The translations under genes and the position numbers were made by a program. The notes under the pieces are model-generated. The model was not told where the DNA came from. It did no database searches and saw only the letters and a program-made list of their open reading frames with translations. Positions 1 to 8,055 of a stretch of 46,956 nucleotides of DNA are shown piece after piece. Source of the stretch: Acidobacteriota bacterium (GTDB lineage Bacteria; Acidobacteriota; Terriglobia; UBA7540); NCBI GenBank assembly GCA_021817045.1, contig JAKAWG010000035.1, positions 1-46,956 of the forward strand, read 5' to 3'. How positions within the stretch are numbered: position 1 is the first letter of the stretch; each line of letters starts with the position of its first letter.

Positions 1-105
1 TCCTCCTCTCAACTCCCTCGTTGCCTTCCATCGCTAACACCCCTTTCGGTTCCTTCCCGGAACCTAGGCTTTGGAGTGTCACCCATTTTCATCAGGAAAT
101 TTCGC

Positions 106-673
106 TCATGATCTGGTCGTTAGCCCAGGTGATTCGACCATCCTTCTCCGCACAGATCGCAGACGGTCTCGCCACACGAACCGCGTGATGACGAGAAACG
201 TGCAGAATTCGAGGAATCCCACTAACGCGACGAACCGTGTATTCGATCGCGCCGGAGGCTGTGTCCCAGCTTCCTTGAAAAAAGCCAACAGGTCAGTCCG
301 TTCCTCGAGCGTCAATGGATGGGGATCGTAAATCGAGGTCATCACACGAAAGTAAAGCGTCTTCACGGCAACCGGCATGCCCTGCGACCCTGTAGGCCCC
401 GGTTAGATTCGGGCCCAGCGTGCCGCCGTTCGGAAACGGGAGGCCGGTGATGCTGTGGCACGTCATACACGGCGGGCTGCCGTTTTGAAGACGAACTTGA
501 CCCGTGAACAGCTCTTTGCCACGTGCTGCAGAGCCCTCTGGAAGGGCTTCCACCGGTTGGACAGACGGTTGAACAGCGGGTGGCAGCGCCGAGACTTGGC
601 CCAGCGTCGCAAGTGGCTAGGCGAAAGCACAGGCCACGCAGAGATACAGGCATACGACCGATGTCTTCTGCAC
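106..673 (-). pseudogene. Broken monoheme cytochrome c, membrane-anchored
   Basis: Read leftward, three pieces line up into one c-type cytochrome. A signal-peptide-like stretch (KTSVVCLYLCVACAFA) runs into an in-frame TAG at 617-619. The same frame then gives a Pro-rich linker, RGKELF and the haem motif CMTCH, followed by GPNLTGAYR. One extra base near 379-385 moves the rest to another frame, which carries MTSIYDPHPLTLEER, a helix FLEFCTFLVITRFVW and a basic tail. Family knowledge: small cytochromes of this layout sit with nitrate or nitric-oxide respiration genes and pass electrons at the outer face of the membrane. Two lesions argue for a pseudogene, although a sequencing error could explain the frameshift alone. 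The GTG start at 673 is uncertain. Confidence 0.62.
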
Positions 674-892
674 ACGAAAGTGAATGTTGGGAGCGCTTGC
701 AGGCTCACGGGAGTCATATATCGCGGTACGATATACCTGAGAAGCCATTTTTGCCCCGATTTCTTCGGTCACCTTCAACGCCTATTGTGCGCTTAATTCA
801 AAACTAGGACGTGCGACGACACCTGCTTACGCGAACCCGCCAACTTGGCGGCCTTGGGACTTGCGATACGGAGATGCCAGCCGAACTGATCA

Positions 893-906
893 TTGATCTC
901 CATCAA
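893..906. promoter_or_regulatory. FNR/DNR-type operator candidate
   Basis: TTGAT-CTCC-ATCAA is a perfect match to the FNR-family palindrome TTGAT-N4-ATCAA. It lies in the 409-bp gap between the DUF2249 gene and the cytochrome c pseudogene, about 220 bp upstream of the latter. Oxygen- or NO-responsive control of the cytochrome is inferred from family knowledge. Nothing else convincing is visible in the gap. Confidence 0.5.
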
Positions 907-1081
907 CAACGAAGAGAGGTAGTTTATACCCAAGTCACCCCATCAGCAAACCGAACGAATTGAGCTCTGGATTACGCCGGCTTTTAAGCAAACTGAGGCC
1001 ATTCCTCATTTGGATATCTCTTCGCTGGCGCGACTACGCTACTGAGATAGCCGTAAATTGGAAGGCGCGGGCTCATCTAGC

Positions 1082-1333
1082 TTATCGAATCTTCGCCATC
1101 TGGACGCGCCAGACTTCTGGGCCCTGTTCGAGGTAGTTCCAACTGAATTTCCCTTTCTGGAGGAAGTCCAGCTCGAAAAGAACGGGCTTCGGATCGTGGT
1201 TGACCAGCAGAACAAAAGCCTCGTCGGCTGGTAGTTCGTTGAACGTCTTGAAGATCAGGTGGTGTCTTTCGGAGTGTGGCACCTCACGCACGTCAACGGT
1301 CGAGGCGATCTTAGGAATTAACTCTGTACTCAT
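1082..1333 (-). CDS. DUF2249 domain protein
   Basis: An 83-residue cytosolic protein matching the DUF2249 family, with the usual core: a VDVRE strand, then HxxIFKTFNELPADEAFVLL, then NHDPKPVLFEL, and an aromatic-rich end (FSWNYLEQGPEVWRV). The family is small and of unsettled biochemistry, and is common beside hemerythrin, DUF542 and NnrS genes in denitrifying and NO-exposed bacteria. That is the context here: it lies 93 bp downstream of the hemerythrin gene on the same strand. An AAGGAGA-like ribosome site precedes the ATG at 1333. It looks intact. Confidence 0.8.
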   Translation of the reverse strand: MSTELIPKIASTVDVREVPHSERHHLIFKTFNELPADEAFVLLVNHDPKPVLFELDFLQKGKFSWNYLEQGPEVWRVQMAKIR

Positions 1334-1426
1334 GATTCTCCTTTCAAGGTTTGGAATTTGAAATGACCTGAAAAAATGCGCTGTCGTGGTCCGGCAACGG
1401 GGGGCGCAGAGAAAAGAAAAGGGTCG

Positions 1427-2014
1427 TTACGTCTGCCGGGACGCCAGTTCTCTCATCCAGGCGCGAAGCTCCTCGTGCTTCCCAGGACCGCAGCTTTCTT
1501 CTTCGAGCCGCTGAAAGTCGGCGACGATCACGCCCTGCACTTCGGGGGTCAGCACGCTATCCGCCATCCGGAAAAGGATTTCTTCTTCTTTTCCGAAATG
1601 TTCCTGCATGAGCCCGGAATAATCCCACGCGGCGCGAGCCCAACGCTCCCCGGATTTTGGGAGTCCATGCTTATATTTCTCCACAGCCCCTTTCATCTCC
1701 TGGATCAGAGCCCGGGCGCGCTCGTGGTCCGCGAGCATCACACCAATGGGGCCGCCCTCCGTGCTGACACCCTTGCTTTCAAGAGCCGGGAAGAAAATCT
1801 TCTCCTTCTTGGCGTGATGGCATTGCTCGACAAAGAGATGAATAAACTCCATCAGCCGAGCCAAAGCTTCTGAAGATACGTCTTCTCCTCGTTCGATCCA
1901 GGATGTCATACGTTCCGCGAAATCCAGGGCCACACGGATCGACCGGTGTTCTTGTTTGAGCAGTTTTGTTGCACCGGGCATGGTCGGTCGCCTCGTCCGA
2001 ACATCGTCATCCAT
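1427..2014 (-). CDS. Hemerythrin HHE cation-binding domain protein
   Basis: A four-helix hemerythrin-like protein. The spaced His and Glu ligands are visible in KQEHRSIR, EFIHLFVEQCHHAKKEKIFFPALE (two adjacent His before the Glu), LADHERAR and MQEHFGKEEEILF. Such proteins hold a di-iron site and bind O2 or NO, or help repair Fe-S clusters. Here the HHE half is encoded apart from a DUF542 half on the opposite strand (2257), whereas YtfE/ScdA proteins join both. Starts at 2014 and 1981 are both possible; the longer frame to 2044 would run through the TGACAAAAGTCA operator and is unlikely. Probably co-transcribed with the DUF2249 gene. Confidence 0.85.
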   Translation of the reverse strand: MDDDVRTRRPTMPGATKLLKQEHRSIRVALDFAERMTSWIERGEDVSSEALARLMEFIHLFVEQCHHAKKEKIFFPALESKGVSTEGGPIGVMLADHERARALIQEMKGAVEKYKHGLPKSGERWARAAWDYSGLMQEHFGKEEEILFRMADSVLTPEVQGVIVADFQRLEEESCGPGKHEELRAWMRELASRQT

Positions 2015-2031
2015 GTGAGGCACGCGAGGTA

Positions 2032-2043
2032 TGACAAAAGTCA
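2032..2043. promoter_or_regulatory. TGACAAAAGTCA operator, hemerythrin side
   Basis: The sequence TGACAAAAGTCA, followed by CA, reads leftward as TGTGACTTTTGTCATA. It resembles a CRP/FNR-superfamily site (TGTGA-N6-TCAnA). It sits just upstream of the hemerythrin start and is repeated exactly at 2181-2192 on the divergent side. Confidence 0.55.
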
Positions 2044-2180
2044 CAGCCTCGCCAGCAGCGATTTACAAGAGTTTTGAGATCTCAGTCCATTGAGGGCCTT
2101 TGCCAAACAGCCGACGTAGCAATGGGCGGGATGGCGAGACCCTCTCGCCGTCTGAGTGCCATAATCGGCTTCCACCACTG

Positions 2181-2192
2181 TGACAAAAGTCA
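2181..2192. promoter_or_regulatory. TGACAAAAGTCA operator, DUF542-NnrS side
   Basis: TGTGACAAAAGTCAT is the second copy of the 12-bp box at 2032-2043, in inverted arrangement about 150 bp away, and lies 65 bp upstream of the DUF542 gene. Two identical sites in front of divergent operons suggest one shared regulator, probably of the CRP/FNR superfamily (HcpR/NnrR-like). No regulator gene is in the window. Confidence 0.55.
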
Positions 2193-2256
2193 TCGTCCAC
2201 CTTGCCCTAATCTTCGTACGCTGATTCAGCTTGCGTGAGAGACATCGAGGACGCGG

Positions 2257-2697
2257 ATGTCAGCCGTCAATCCAAACGCGTTGGTAGGAGATATGGTCAG
2301 GCTTTACCCCATAACTCTGAGGGTATTCGATAGGCATAAGCTGGATCTTTGCTGCGAGGCACGATATTCAGTGGAGACTGCCGCGCACCCACACAAACTG
2401 GATCTGGCCCGGCTTCTCGATGACCTCGACGAAACCATTCGTTCAGGGGAGGCGGGATTCCTCCAGAATACGGCGACGCCAGCGCCGCTGGACCCGCTCA
2501 TCTCCTCGCCGCCGTTCGTCGGTGTTTTCGAAGGTAACGACAAAAACTGTTGCAGCGAAATGACAATTTCTACTCTTGAAAGAATCCTGAGAGAAATTCT
2601 TTGGTCTGATCGGAGGAGAAATGAGCAAGTGTATAGAAGCAGCAACCAGCGTGGCGGAAATCGTGCGGCTTTGTCCTTCCGCCAGAACAATCTTTGA
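2257..2697 (+). CDS. DUF542 (ScdA_N) domain protein
   Basis: The first 70 residues are a DUF542/ScdA_N domain: VGDMVRLYPITLRVFDRHKLDLCCEAR followed by HKLDLARLLDDL. This is the N-terminal module of the RIC proteins (YtfE, ScdA, DnrN), which repair iron centres after nitrosative or oxidative damage. The rest (with NDKNCCSEM) is not recognised and lacks a hemerythrin part. The 3' end overlaps the next gene by 77 bp, so the tail may not be conserved. It begins an operon with the NnrS fusion, behind the TGACAAAAGTCA box. Confidence 0.72.
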   Translation: MSAVNPNALVGDMVRLYPITLRVFDRHKLDLCCEARYSVETAAHPHKLDLARLLDDLDETIRSGEAGFLQNTATPAPLDPLISSPPFVGVFEGNDKNCCSEMTISTLERILREILWSDRRRNEQVYRSSNQRGGNRAALSFRQNNL

Positions 2698-4174
2698 TCG
2701 CCACGGCCTCCACGGCTGCGGCGGTGAACATGGTCCGACCGAGCCCCTTGAGTTTTTCGCGCGAGTCCACCAGGTGGACCTCCCGGCGCTTCTCAAAGAT
2801 CTCAATGCCGAGCTCGAAAAGCCCGAGACGGAACCCTATGTCTATCACGAGAGTTTGGCCGATTATATTTACCGGCGGTTCTTCAAATCCGGAATCGCCA
2901 TAGTGCTCAGCCTTGGCGGCCTGTGGGGCGTGATCGCGCTAATCCAGATTTCGCTCGGCAAGGAACTCCTCCAGCCTGCGCTGCTTCCCGCCATTCATGC
3001 CCACGCCCACGCCATGATTTTCGGCTGGGTAGGCTTGTTCGTGATGGGCTTTGCCTATCAGTCTTTTCCCCGATTCAAGGTGACCACACTCTGGAAGCCG
3101 AAACTGGCTAACCTCACGCTCTATCTGATGCTTGGTGGAATTCTGCTTCGTGTTACCGGCGACATGCTTCAGCACGGCCCCTGGGCCTTGACCCTTGGAG
3201 GGTTCTCCGTTGCCGCAGAGATGACTGCAATAGGCCTGTTTTTGACGATCATCCTCAAGACGGCGCACCAATCGCTTTCTCCCCATAACCCTTACGAGAT
3301 CTTTATCATCGCGGCATTGGCTTGGTTCGTGATTCAGGCCATCTTCGACGGGTTCTTTTTCTTCGCTGAGGCTACGGCCGTCAACCTGCAACAAACCGTC
3401 TTCCGTACCGCACTTCTGGATGCCCCCCTACGCGACTTCCAGTTGTTTGGTTTTGCGGCGCTCATCACCGCCGGGGTCAGCCAGCGATTCGTGCCTGTCG
3501 TCTATGGTCTCGGCCAACCCCGGCACGACCGCCAGAAAATGATCTTTTGGTTGATGAATGGCAGTCTGGTGCTCGATGTCTCAAGCTACCTGGCCCTGAT
3601 GCTCACGGGAAATGCCTTCTGGGGTATTCCCCTTGAGCTTTCCTATATCCTCATGGCGGTTTGGGCTGTCCTCTTGGTGATCCAGTCGCGCATCTTCACC
3701 CGCACGACGCAGCCGGACCGGAGCTGGAAATTCATCCGCGCCGCTTACGTCTGGCTCCTTGTGGCCATGATCATGCTGCCGTTCCTTGTGCCGTACGGAG
3801 TGTTGACAGGCGAAGGCTTCTCGCATGCTTTCTGGGGAGCGCACCTTCATGCCTTTACAGTCGGATTCATCAGCATGATGATTGTAGGCGTCTCTTCTCG
3901 AGTGGTTTCAATCCTGGCGGGAATCGATTCGAAGCAACTCACTTATCTCTGGGGACCGTTTATTCTTCTCAATGCCGGCTGCGCAGGGCGCGTGCTGCTT
4001 CAGATTCTGACCGATTGGGCGCCTAATGCAGCCTATTCCTTTATTGGCATCACAGGTGTGATGGAACTCGGCGCTCTGGCGTGGTGGGGCGCCGGCTTGT
4101 GGCGCGTGATGAACTTGTCGAAGGTTCATCGCTCGAATGTGCTGAAAGCGCCAGCCCCCTTGCCAGCTCAGTGA
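2621..4174 (+). CDS. nnrS: DUF542/DUF1858-NnrS fusion, haem-copper membrane protein
   Basis: Residues 1-70 form a second DUF542-like domain (TSVAEIVRLCPSARTIFDRHGLHGCGGEHG). The remaining 440 or so residues carry about twelve hydrophobic segments typical of NnrS. Haem/copper ligand motifs stand at both ends: HAHAHAMIFGWVGLFVMGFA early, and GAHLHAFTVGFISMMIVG with SSRVVS late. NnrS proteins protect cells from nitric oxide by limiting Fe-S and iron-nitrosyl damage. Fusion of the sensor-like N-domain to NnrS in one chain, next to a stand-alone DUF542 gene, fits a single NO-stress operon. The frame is intact and the ATG at 2621 follows a GGAGGAG site. Confidence 0.8.
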   Translation: MSKCIEAATSVAEIVRLCPSARTIFDRHGLHGCGGEHGPTEPLEFFARVHQVDLPALLKDLNAELEKPETEPYVYHESLADYIYRRFFKSGIAIVLSLGGLWGVIALIQISLGKELLQPALLPAIHAHAHAMIFGWVGLFVMGFAYQSFPRFKVTTLWKPKLANLTLYLMLGGILLRVTGDMLQHGPWALTLGGFSVAAEMTAIGLFLTIILKTAHQSLSPHNPYEIFIIAALAWFVIQAIFDGFFFFAEATAVNLQQTVFRTALLDAPLRDFQLFGFAALITAGVSQRFVPVVYGLGQPRHDRQKMIFWLMNGSLVLDVSSYLALMLTGNAFWGIPLELSYILMAVWAVLLVIQSRIFTRTTQPDRSWKFIRAAYVWLLVAMIMLPFLVPYGVLTGEGFSHAFWGAHLHAFTVGFISMMIVGVSSRVVSILAGIDSKQLTYLWGPFILLNAGCAGRVLLQILTDWAPNAAYSFIGITGVMELGALAWWGAGLWRVMNLSKVHRSNVLKAPAPLPAQ

Positions 4175-4287
4175 GATTCATCTTGGCCCGTCCGGCCCTC
4201 CATGGGCCCGTTCAAGGCGCCCTGGACGCAAGCGATCGTATGGCATTCGCTTCCAAGTGAGTTTATCCTGGGCGCGGAGAGAACAGG

Positions 4288-4623
4288 ATGGCCTCGGTTT
4301 TCCGCTCAGGTGGTTTTGTGCTTGCCGGCGGTCAAAGTAGCCGAATGGGTTTCGATAAGGCCCGGCTTCAGATCGGGGGACAACCCCTCCTTCTTCGTAC
4401 GCTGAATCTGTTGGGAACCTTTGTGGATTCGGTCGCTGCCCTGGGCTCCACGGATGATTACGGCTTCATTCACGATCCGGTCATCCGTGATCGCCAGCCG
4501 GACAGAGGGCCACTCGCCGCTATTTTAACCGGTCTTGAACACCTGACAACGGAATAAGGCATTTTTCTTGCCTGTGACTTGTCGATGATCGACAGCCGCA
4601 GCAAAGGACTTTCGCGAGAATAG
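4288..4623 (+). pseudogene. mobA: Truncated mobA (molybdenum cofactor guanylyltransferase)
   Basis: The N-terminus is unmistakable: FVLAGGQSSRMGFDKA, the nucleotide-binding loop of MobA, followed by PDRGPLAAILTGLE. A TAA at 4555-4557 interrupts the frame; translation past it gives GIFLACDLSMI, the expected next motif, and then a TAG at 4621. The last half of the usual ~190 residues is missing. MobA attaches GMP to molybdopterin to make the cofactor for nitrate reductase, in keeping with the denitrification-related neighbours. The loss of the 3' half may mark a recombination junction near 4.62 kb. Confidence 0.72.
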
Positions 4624-4681
4624 ACACTTACTGCAGCGGCAAGTGCTCGAAGCCAGGAATTATCACGAGAGACCTGCGAGT

Positions 4682-5826
4682 TCACGAAGCAGTCAGCCCG
4701 CGCTTCCGATCCAATACGGACGCCGGCTTTTCCGAGACAAACGGGTCGATGCGGTCGGCCTGCTTTGTCGCCCATTCAATCCATGCCCTGTACAGCGGCT
4801 GCTTCTCGGCAGGCCATAAAAAGGTTTTCTCAGAGTAAGCTGAAATGAATCGACGCAGGCGTTCAGCCCGTTCCCACAGGTCGACCCATTTGTTGAACTG
4901 TTCCAGCTTCTTCTCCTCTTCTTTGATATCTTTCCGGAGCTGAGCCCGCTCCTGAGCACGTTTGTGTTCCTCAGCTTCGCGCATTTTGCGCTCCTTATCT
5001 TGGCGCTGTAGCGCGACGGCGGTTCGCATCAGTCCGGCCATGAAGTCCGCGACGTGGTTCTCGGTCCGCTGGAGTTGTGCGTCTCTCCACGCTGCCTGTT
5101 GTCTGTACTGTCCCCATGTCGCCGAGCGAATAACCAGCGCGAGCTTTCCCGCGGGTTCGTGTGTGACCACTTTGTCGTAATCCCATCGATCGGTCGGGTT
5201 GGCCACTCGCGGCTTCTGTGTGACGACTTTCCGGATTGGCTCGTCAATTCCGAAGGACACTTGCTCGCTATTTGTCAAAGCCGTCGTGCGACCTTGCTCC
5301 GAGACTTCGACCCTGACGCCCTGCCGTTCGAGGAGAGCCAAAACGTGGGCCATTACGTGCAATGCGCGTTCCAACGTTTCCTCGCTTACTTTCACGTCAA
5401 GGCCGCCTGATTCTCGTGGCAGGAGGATGCCGTTTTCATCCTTGCGGCTGCAACTTCGCAACAGGCTTGCGGTGTGCCGAATCAGCGGATGTGGTCGTGC
5501 AGATTGTCGATTGGAGGTGGATTCAGAGCGCCTGAAGAGAGAAGCTAATTGATTGCGGCGAATTCTGGGTCATTCCGATCGGGAGTAGCCAGCTTCGTCT
5601 GCACTACGGGAGAACGATAGATCACCGGAATCTTGTCCGGTTTTGGTAGTGGAGGCTTCTTAGCGCCTTGTTTTCCGTGAGCCAGCTTCGCCCAGTGGCC
5701 CCGCCCTGGAACCGGCACAGATAATTTCCGGCACGCCTTGCCAAGCGCAGGGGACAGCAGGACAGGGCTTCGTAAGGGTCGGCACTGACAGCGTGGTGAG
5801 CAGCTACTGTGCCATAGCTGTGCCAA
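4682..5826 (-). pseudogene. Frame-broken helix-turn-helix protein with coiled coil
   Basis: Two open pieces belong together. The upstream piece (to 5545) has LGKACRKLSVPVPGRGHWAK and a KKPPLP tail, the end of the HTH found at the start of a widespread unnamed protein family. The downstream piece (4682-5461 and its upstream extension) has a Glu/Lys/Arg-rich coiled coil and ends with WIEWATKQADRIDPF, the usual C-terminus of that family. A one-base shift near 5550 joins them. The first HTH helix and start codon are not recognisable, so the 5' end seems lost near the att scar. DNA binding is inferred; the function of the family is not known to me. Confidence 0.6.
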
Positions 5827-5942
5827 AACCCTATCTATTTGGCTGGAAAGGGGGGCAATCCCGAGCGAAAGCAGAACCCCCGAATGCGTGTACTCGCATG
5901 GGAGGAAAAGGGATAGTAAAGTGAGCGAGTTGCAGCCGCTTT

Positions 5943-5988
5943 CCTACGAAGCAAGGGGTCGGGTGTTCGAATCACCCCGGGCGTACCA
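5943..5988 (+). other. 3' part of tRNA-Arg(ACG), attachment-site scar
   Basis: Anticodon loop CTACGAA (5944-5950, anticodon ACG), 3' anticodon stem GCAAG, variable loop GGGTC (5956-5960), T-arm GGGTG-TTCGAAT-CACCC (5961-5977), 3' acceptor strand CGGGCGT, discriminator A and encoded CCA (5986-5988). The 5' side does not continue as a tRNA: positions 5939-5943 give CTTTC where CTTGC is needed, and no D-arm is seen. The integrase gene starts its 3' end 61 bp further on. This is the expected layout of an att site of a tRNA-targeting element. Confidence 0.8.
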
Positions 5989-6048
5989 TTCTTTTCAATA
6001 ACTTAGGTCGTTTTACCCGGAGTCCAAAAGTACCAGTTCGTACCACTT

Positions 6049-7149
6049 TCATGCCTCAAGCAGCTTTTGGGTGATTTTCCGGATGGCCCTTCGCTTGGCG
6101 GGAGCCATCGCCTGAGTGTAAATGTTCATCGTCGTTTTAACGTCAGCGTGCCGGAGAAGCTCTTTCTGCACCGCCAGGTCCGTTCCCATGTCATGAATCA
6201 AAGTTGAGAACGAATGCCTGAACGTGTGCCATCCGATTCTGCCAATACCGGCCTTTTCGGCGGCAGGTTGGATGTGATCGCGAAAGAGGACGCCTCTCCA
6301 GCGAGGCCGGCCGGAATCGCCTGCGAACACAAAGTCTGTTGGTGCTTTGTAAGCAGAGGCTTCTCTGTGCCGCAAAAGGACCTCGGCCAAGTTTGAATCA
6401 AGGGGTACGGGTTTGTTTGATTGTTCAGTTTTGGTTTCGTAGATATGGCTGCCTGACGCGCTCCTTCTGATGAACACCGTGAGGTTGTCCCAATCAATGT
6501 CACCCCACTGAAGGCCCATCAGTTCGCTCGCACGCAAACCTAAACACCCCGCAACAAGAACCATCGTCTTGTAGGGCTCCGCGAGGTCGCTGAGCAAGGC
6601 ACGGAATTCCTTCGGAGTCAGGATACGCGGAATCTTCTGCCGCGCCCTTGACTGTCGAACAAGACTGATGGGATTTCCATCCACCAGTTCCCAGCGCATT
6701 GCGGATTGAAAGAGAATGTGGAACATGTTGCGAATATGTCCCCGGGTTTGCGGTGATCGACGGATGCTTGTTATCCAAGCCTCCACAGGAACGGTCTTCA
6801 CGCTCGTCAACGGCACATCTCCCCACTTTGGCCGAATCCATTTGCTGAGCATACTCTTGTAGGAAATCTGTGTGTCGTGCCGAACGCGTCCGAGCTCCTC
6901 GGCGATGTAGCGGTCAATGAGCGCACCAAGTTTAACGAGTCGAAACGGCATCTGAGCATGGTTCGCATTTAGACTCAACCGCCGAGATTCGATGGCGCGG
7001 AGGGCAGAAGCTTTGCTGGGCAAGCGCTCGGTGGTTCCGATCAAGATCGCCTTCCGACGCCCGCCCTCCAAATACCTCCACTGCCATACGTCAGGTCCAG
7101 CCTTTCGTTTTCGTAACGTCAAAGTTCCGTACTGATACCGTGTCTGCAT
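6049..7149 (-). CDS. int: Tyrosine recombinase, ICE integrase
   Basis: A 366-residue phage-type integrase. It has an N-terminal arm-binding region, a SAM-like core-binding domain (about 70-170) and a C-terminal catalytic domain. Catalytic residues are visible: R206 in GLRASEL, K240, H308 and R311 in HTFRHSF, H334 in LLRHAD and the nucleophile Y344 in NIYTQ. It would join the circular ICE to the chromosomal tRNA-Arg(ACG) site and cut it out again. The gene borders the att scar, and TAGGAGG lies five bases from its ATG. Together with the excisionase just upstream it ends the long leftward transfer operon or forms its own unit. Confidence 0.95.
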   Translation of the reverse strand: MQTRYQYGTLTLRKRKAGPDVWQWRYLEGGRRKAILIGTTERLPSKASALRAIESRRLSLNANHAQMPFRLVKLGALIDRYIAEELGRVRHDTQISYKSMLSKWIRPKWGDVPLTSVKTVPVEAWITSIRRSPQTRGHIRNMFHILFQSAMRWELVDGNPISLVRQSRARQKIPRILTPKEFRALLSDLAEPYKTMVLVAGCLGLRASELMGLQWGDIDWDNLTVFIRRSASGSHIYETKTEQSNKPVPLDSNLAEVLLRHREASAYKAPTDFVFAGDSGRPRWRGVLFRDHIQPAAEKAGIGRIGWHTFRHSFSTLIHDMGTDLAVQKELLRHADVKTTMNIYTQAMAPAKRRAIRKITQKLLEA

Positions 7150-7158
7150 TTCATCCTC

Positions 7159-7407
7159 CTAAAAGGAATTTGTGCAGCACGGCTGGCGACTTGAGTTTAC
7201 TTGAGTGTTGAGCCAGTCGTCCAGTTCTGAAGCTCTGAATCTCCAGAATCTTCCTATCTTGTGCGCGGGGATATCCCCGCGGTAGGCCATGCGCTCAAGG
7301 GTCTTCCGGTGAATTTTGAGCAAGTCGGCGGCGGTGGTGCTGTCAATCAGAGGCTCAAATGAGGGTTCTGCCATTTCGGGTTTTTGAAGCGTATTGGCTT
7401 GTTGCAT
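7159..7407 (-). CDS. xis: Excisionase-like helix-turn-helix protein
   Basis: An 82-residue MerR/Xis-type winged-helix protein: STTAADLLKIHRKTLERMAYRGDIPAHKIGRFWRFRASELDDWL is the classic excisionase-like HTH_17 domain. Such proteins bend att DNA to favour excision and often regulate int. The ATG at 7407 is chosen because AGGGGAG stands seven bases before it; the frame is open further upstream but without similarity. It ends nine bases before the integrase ATG, so the two are translated from one message. The 157-bp gap upstream (7408-7564) may hold its promoter, but I see no clear one. Confidence 0.85.
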   Translation of the reverse strand: MQQANTLQKPEMAEPSFEPLIDSTTAADLLKIHRKTLERMAYRGDIPAHKIGRFWRFRASELDDWLNTQVNSSRQPCCTNSF

Positions 7408-7564
7408 AAGCACTCCCCTGTTGTACTTGGCGCTGACCGCGGCCACTGGTCGAATTCGTCTCCGCCGCGTAGCATTACCGGAACACCATTTGTTGCGTCG
7501 GCCCGTTGGCGGCGAGACGATTGTCGCCAAGTTGAAACGCGGATGTGACTAAGATCAAGATTTC

Positions 7565-8041
7565 TTATTGCCCAGAAGGCAGTTGAAAAATCTCGCCACA
7601 ACGGCAGCACATGAAGGAACGGTTCCAGCAGTCGCGTCGACGCGGGAGGATGATGTGGTTGAATCTCCAGAGGACAGCGAGCAAGAGAGCGATGACGGTA
7701 GAGAATACGAACGCGAACCAGTGCATTTGGCTGACAGCACGCGATTCAAGAATTGTGGTTGGAGAGATGATCACGAGGATAAACCAACTGCCGATGGCAA
7801 GCCCGATGAGCCAAGCCAGGATTACGTAGCGATAGCGTTTCTTCAGGGGCGGCGCAGCCTGTTTCGAGAGAGCGGTCTGCGAAGTCCCGATGGCCTTAGA
7901 GCTGCCGAATCCCAGAAGCAGGCCGTCAGTGCCGAGCGCCCAGGCATGACCACGCGAACTGGTTTGGATGTCGGAAAGTCCTGCGGCGTGGACCAGTGAG
8001 AGTTTTACCGCATCTCCTGAGTTGCATTTTGGACATTGCAT
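7565..8041 (-). CDS. Zinc-ribbon protein with two membrane helices
   Basis: A protein of 158 residues that starts with MQCPKC (first half of a zinc ribbon) and ends with FMCCRCGEIFQLP (second half). Two hydrophobic helices lie between them: YVILAWLIGLAIGSWFILVII and WFAFVFSTVIALLLAVLWRF. Both Cys pairs would thus face the cytosol and could meet in one metal site. The ATG at 8041 is preceded by AAAGGAGGA, which itself directly follows the TAA of the ICMT-like gene. The role is unknown. Its place in the transfer operon suggests an ICE function, not a resident one. Confidence 0.7.
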   Translation of the reverse strand: MQCPKCNSGDAVKLSLVHAAGLSDIQTSSRGHAWALGTDGLLLGFGSSKAIGTSQTALSKQAAPPLKKRYRYVILAWLIGLAIGSWFILVIISPTTILESRAVSQMHWFAFVFSTVIALLLAVLWRFNHIILPRRRDCWNRSFMCCRCGEIFQLPSGQ

Positions 8042-8055
8042 AGTGCTGTCCTCCT

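Noticed and set aside
6030..6045. GTACCA repeats next to the int stop, resembling the GTACCAG units of the oriT candidate
   Set aside because: Only six bases repeat and spacing differs; could be integrase arm sites, but too short to claim.
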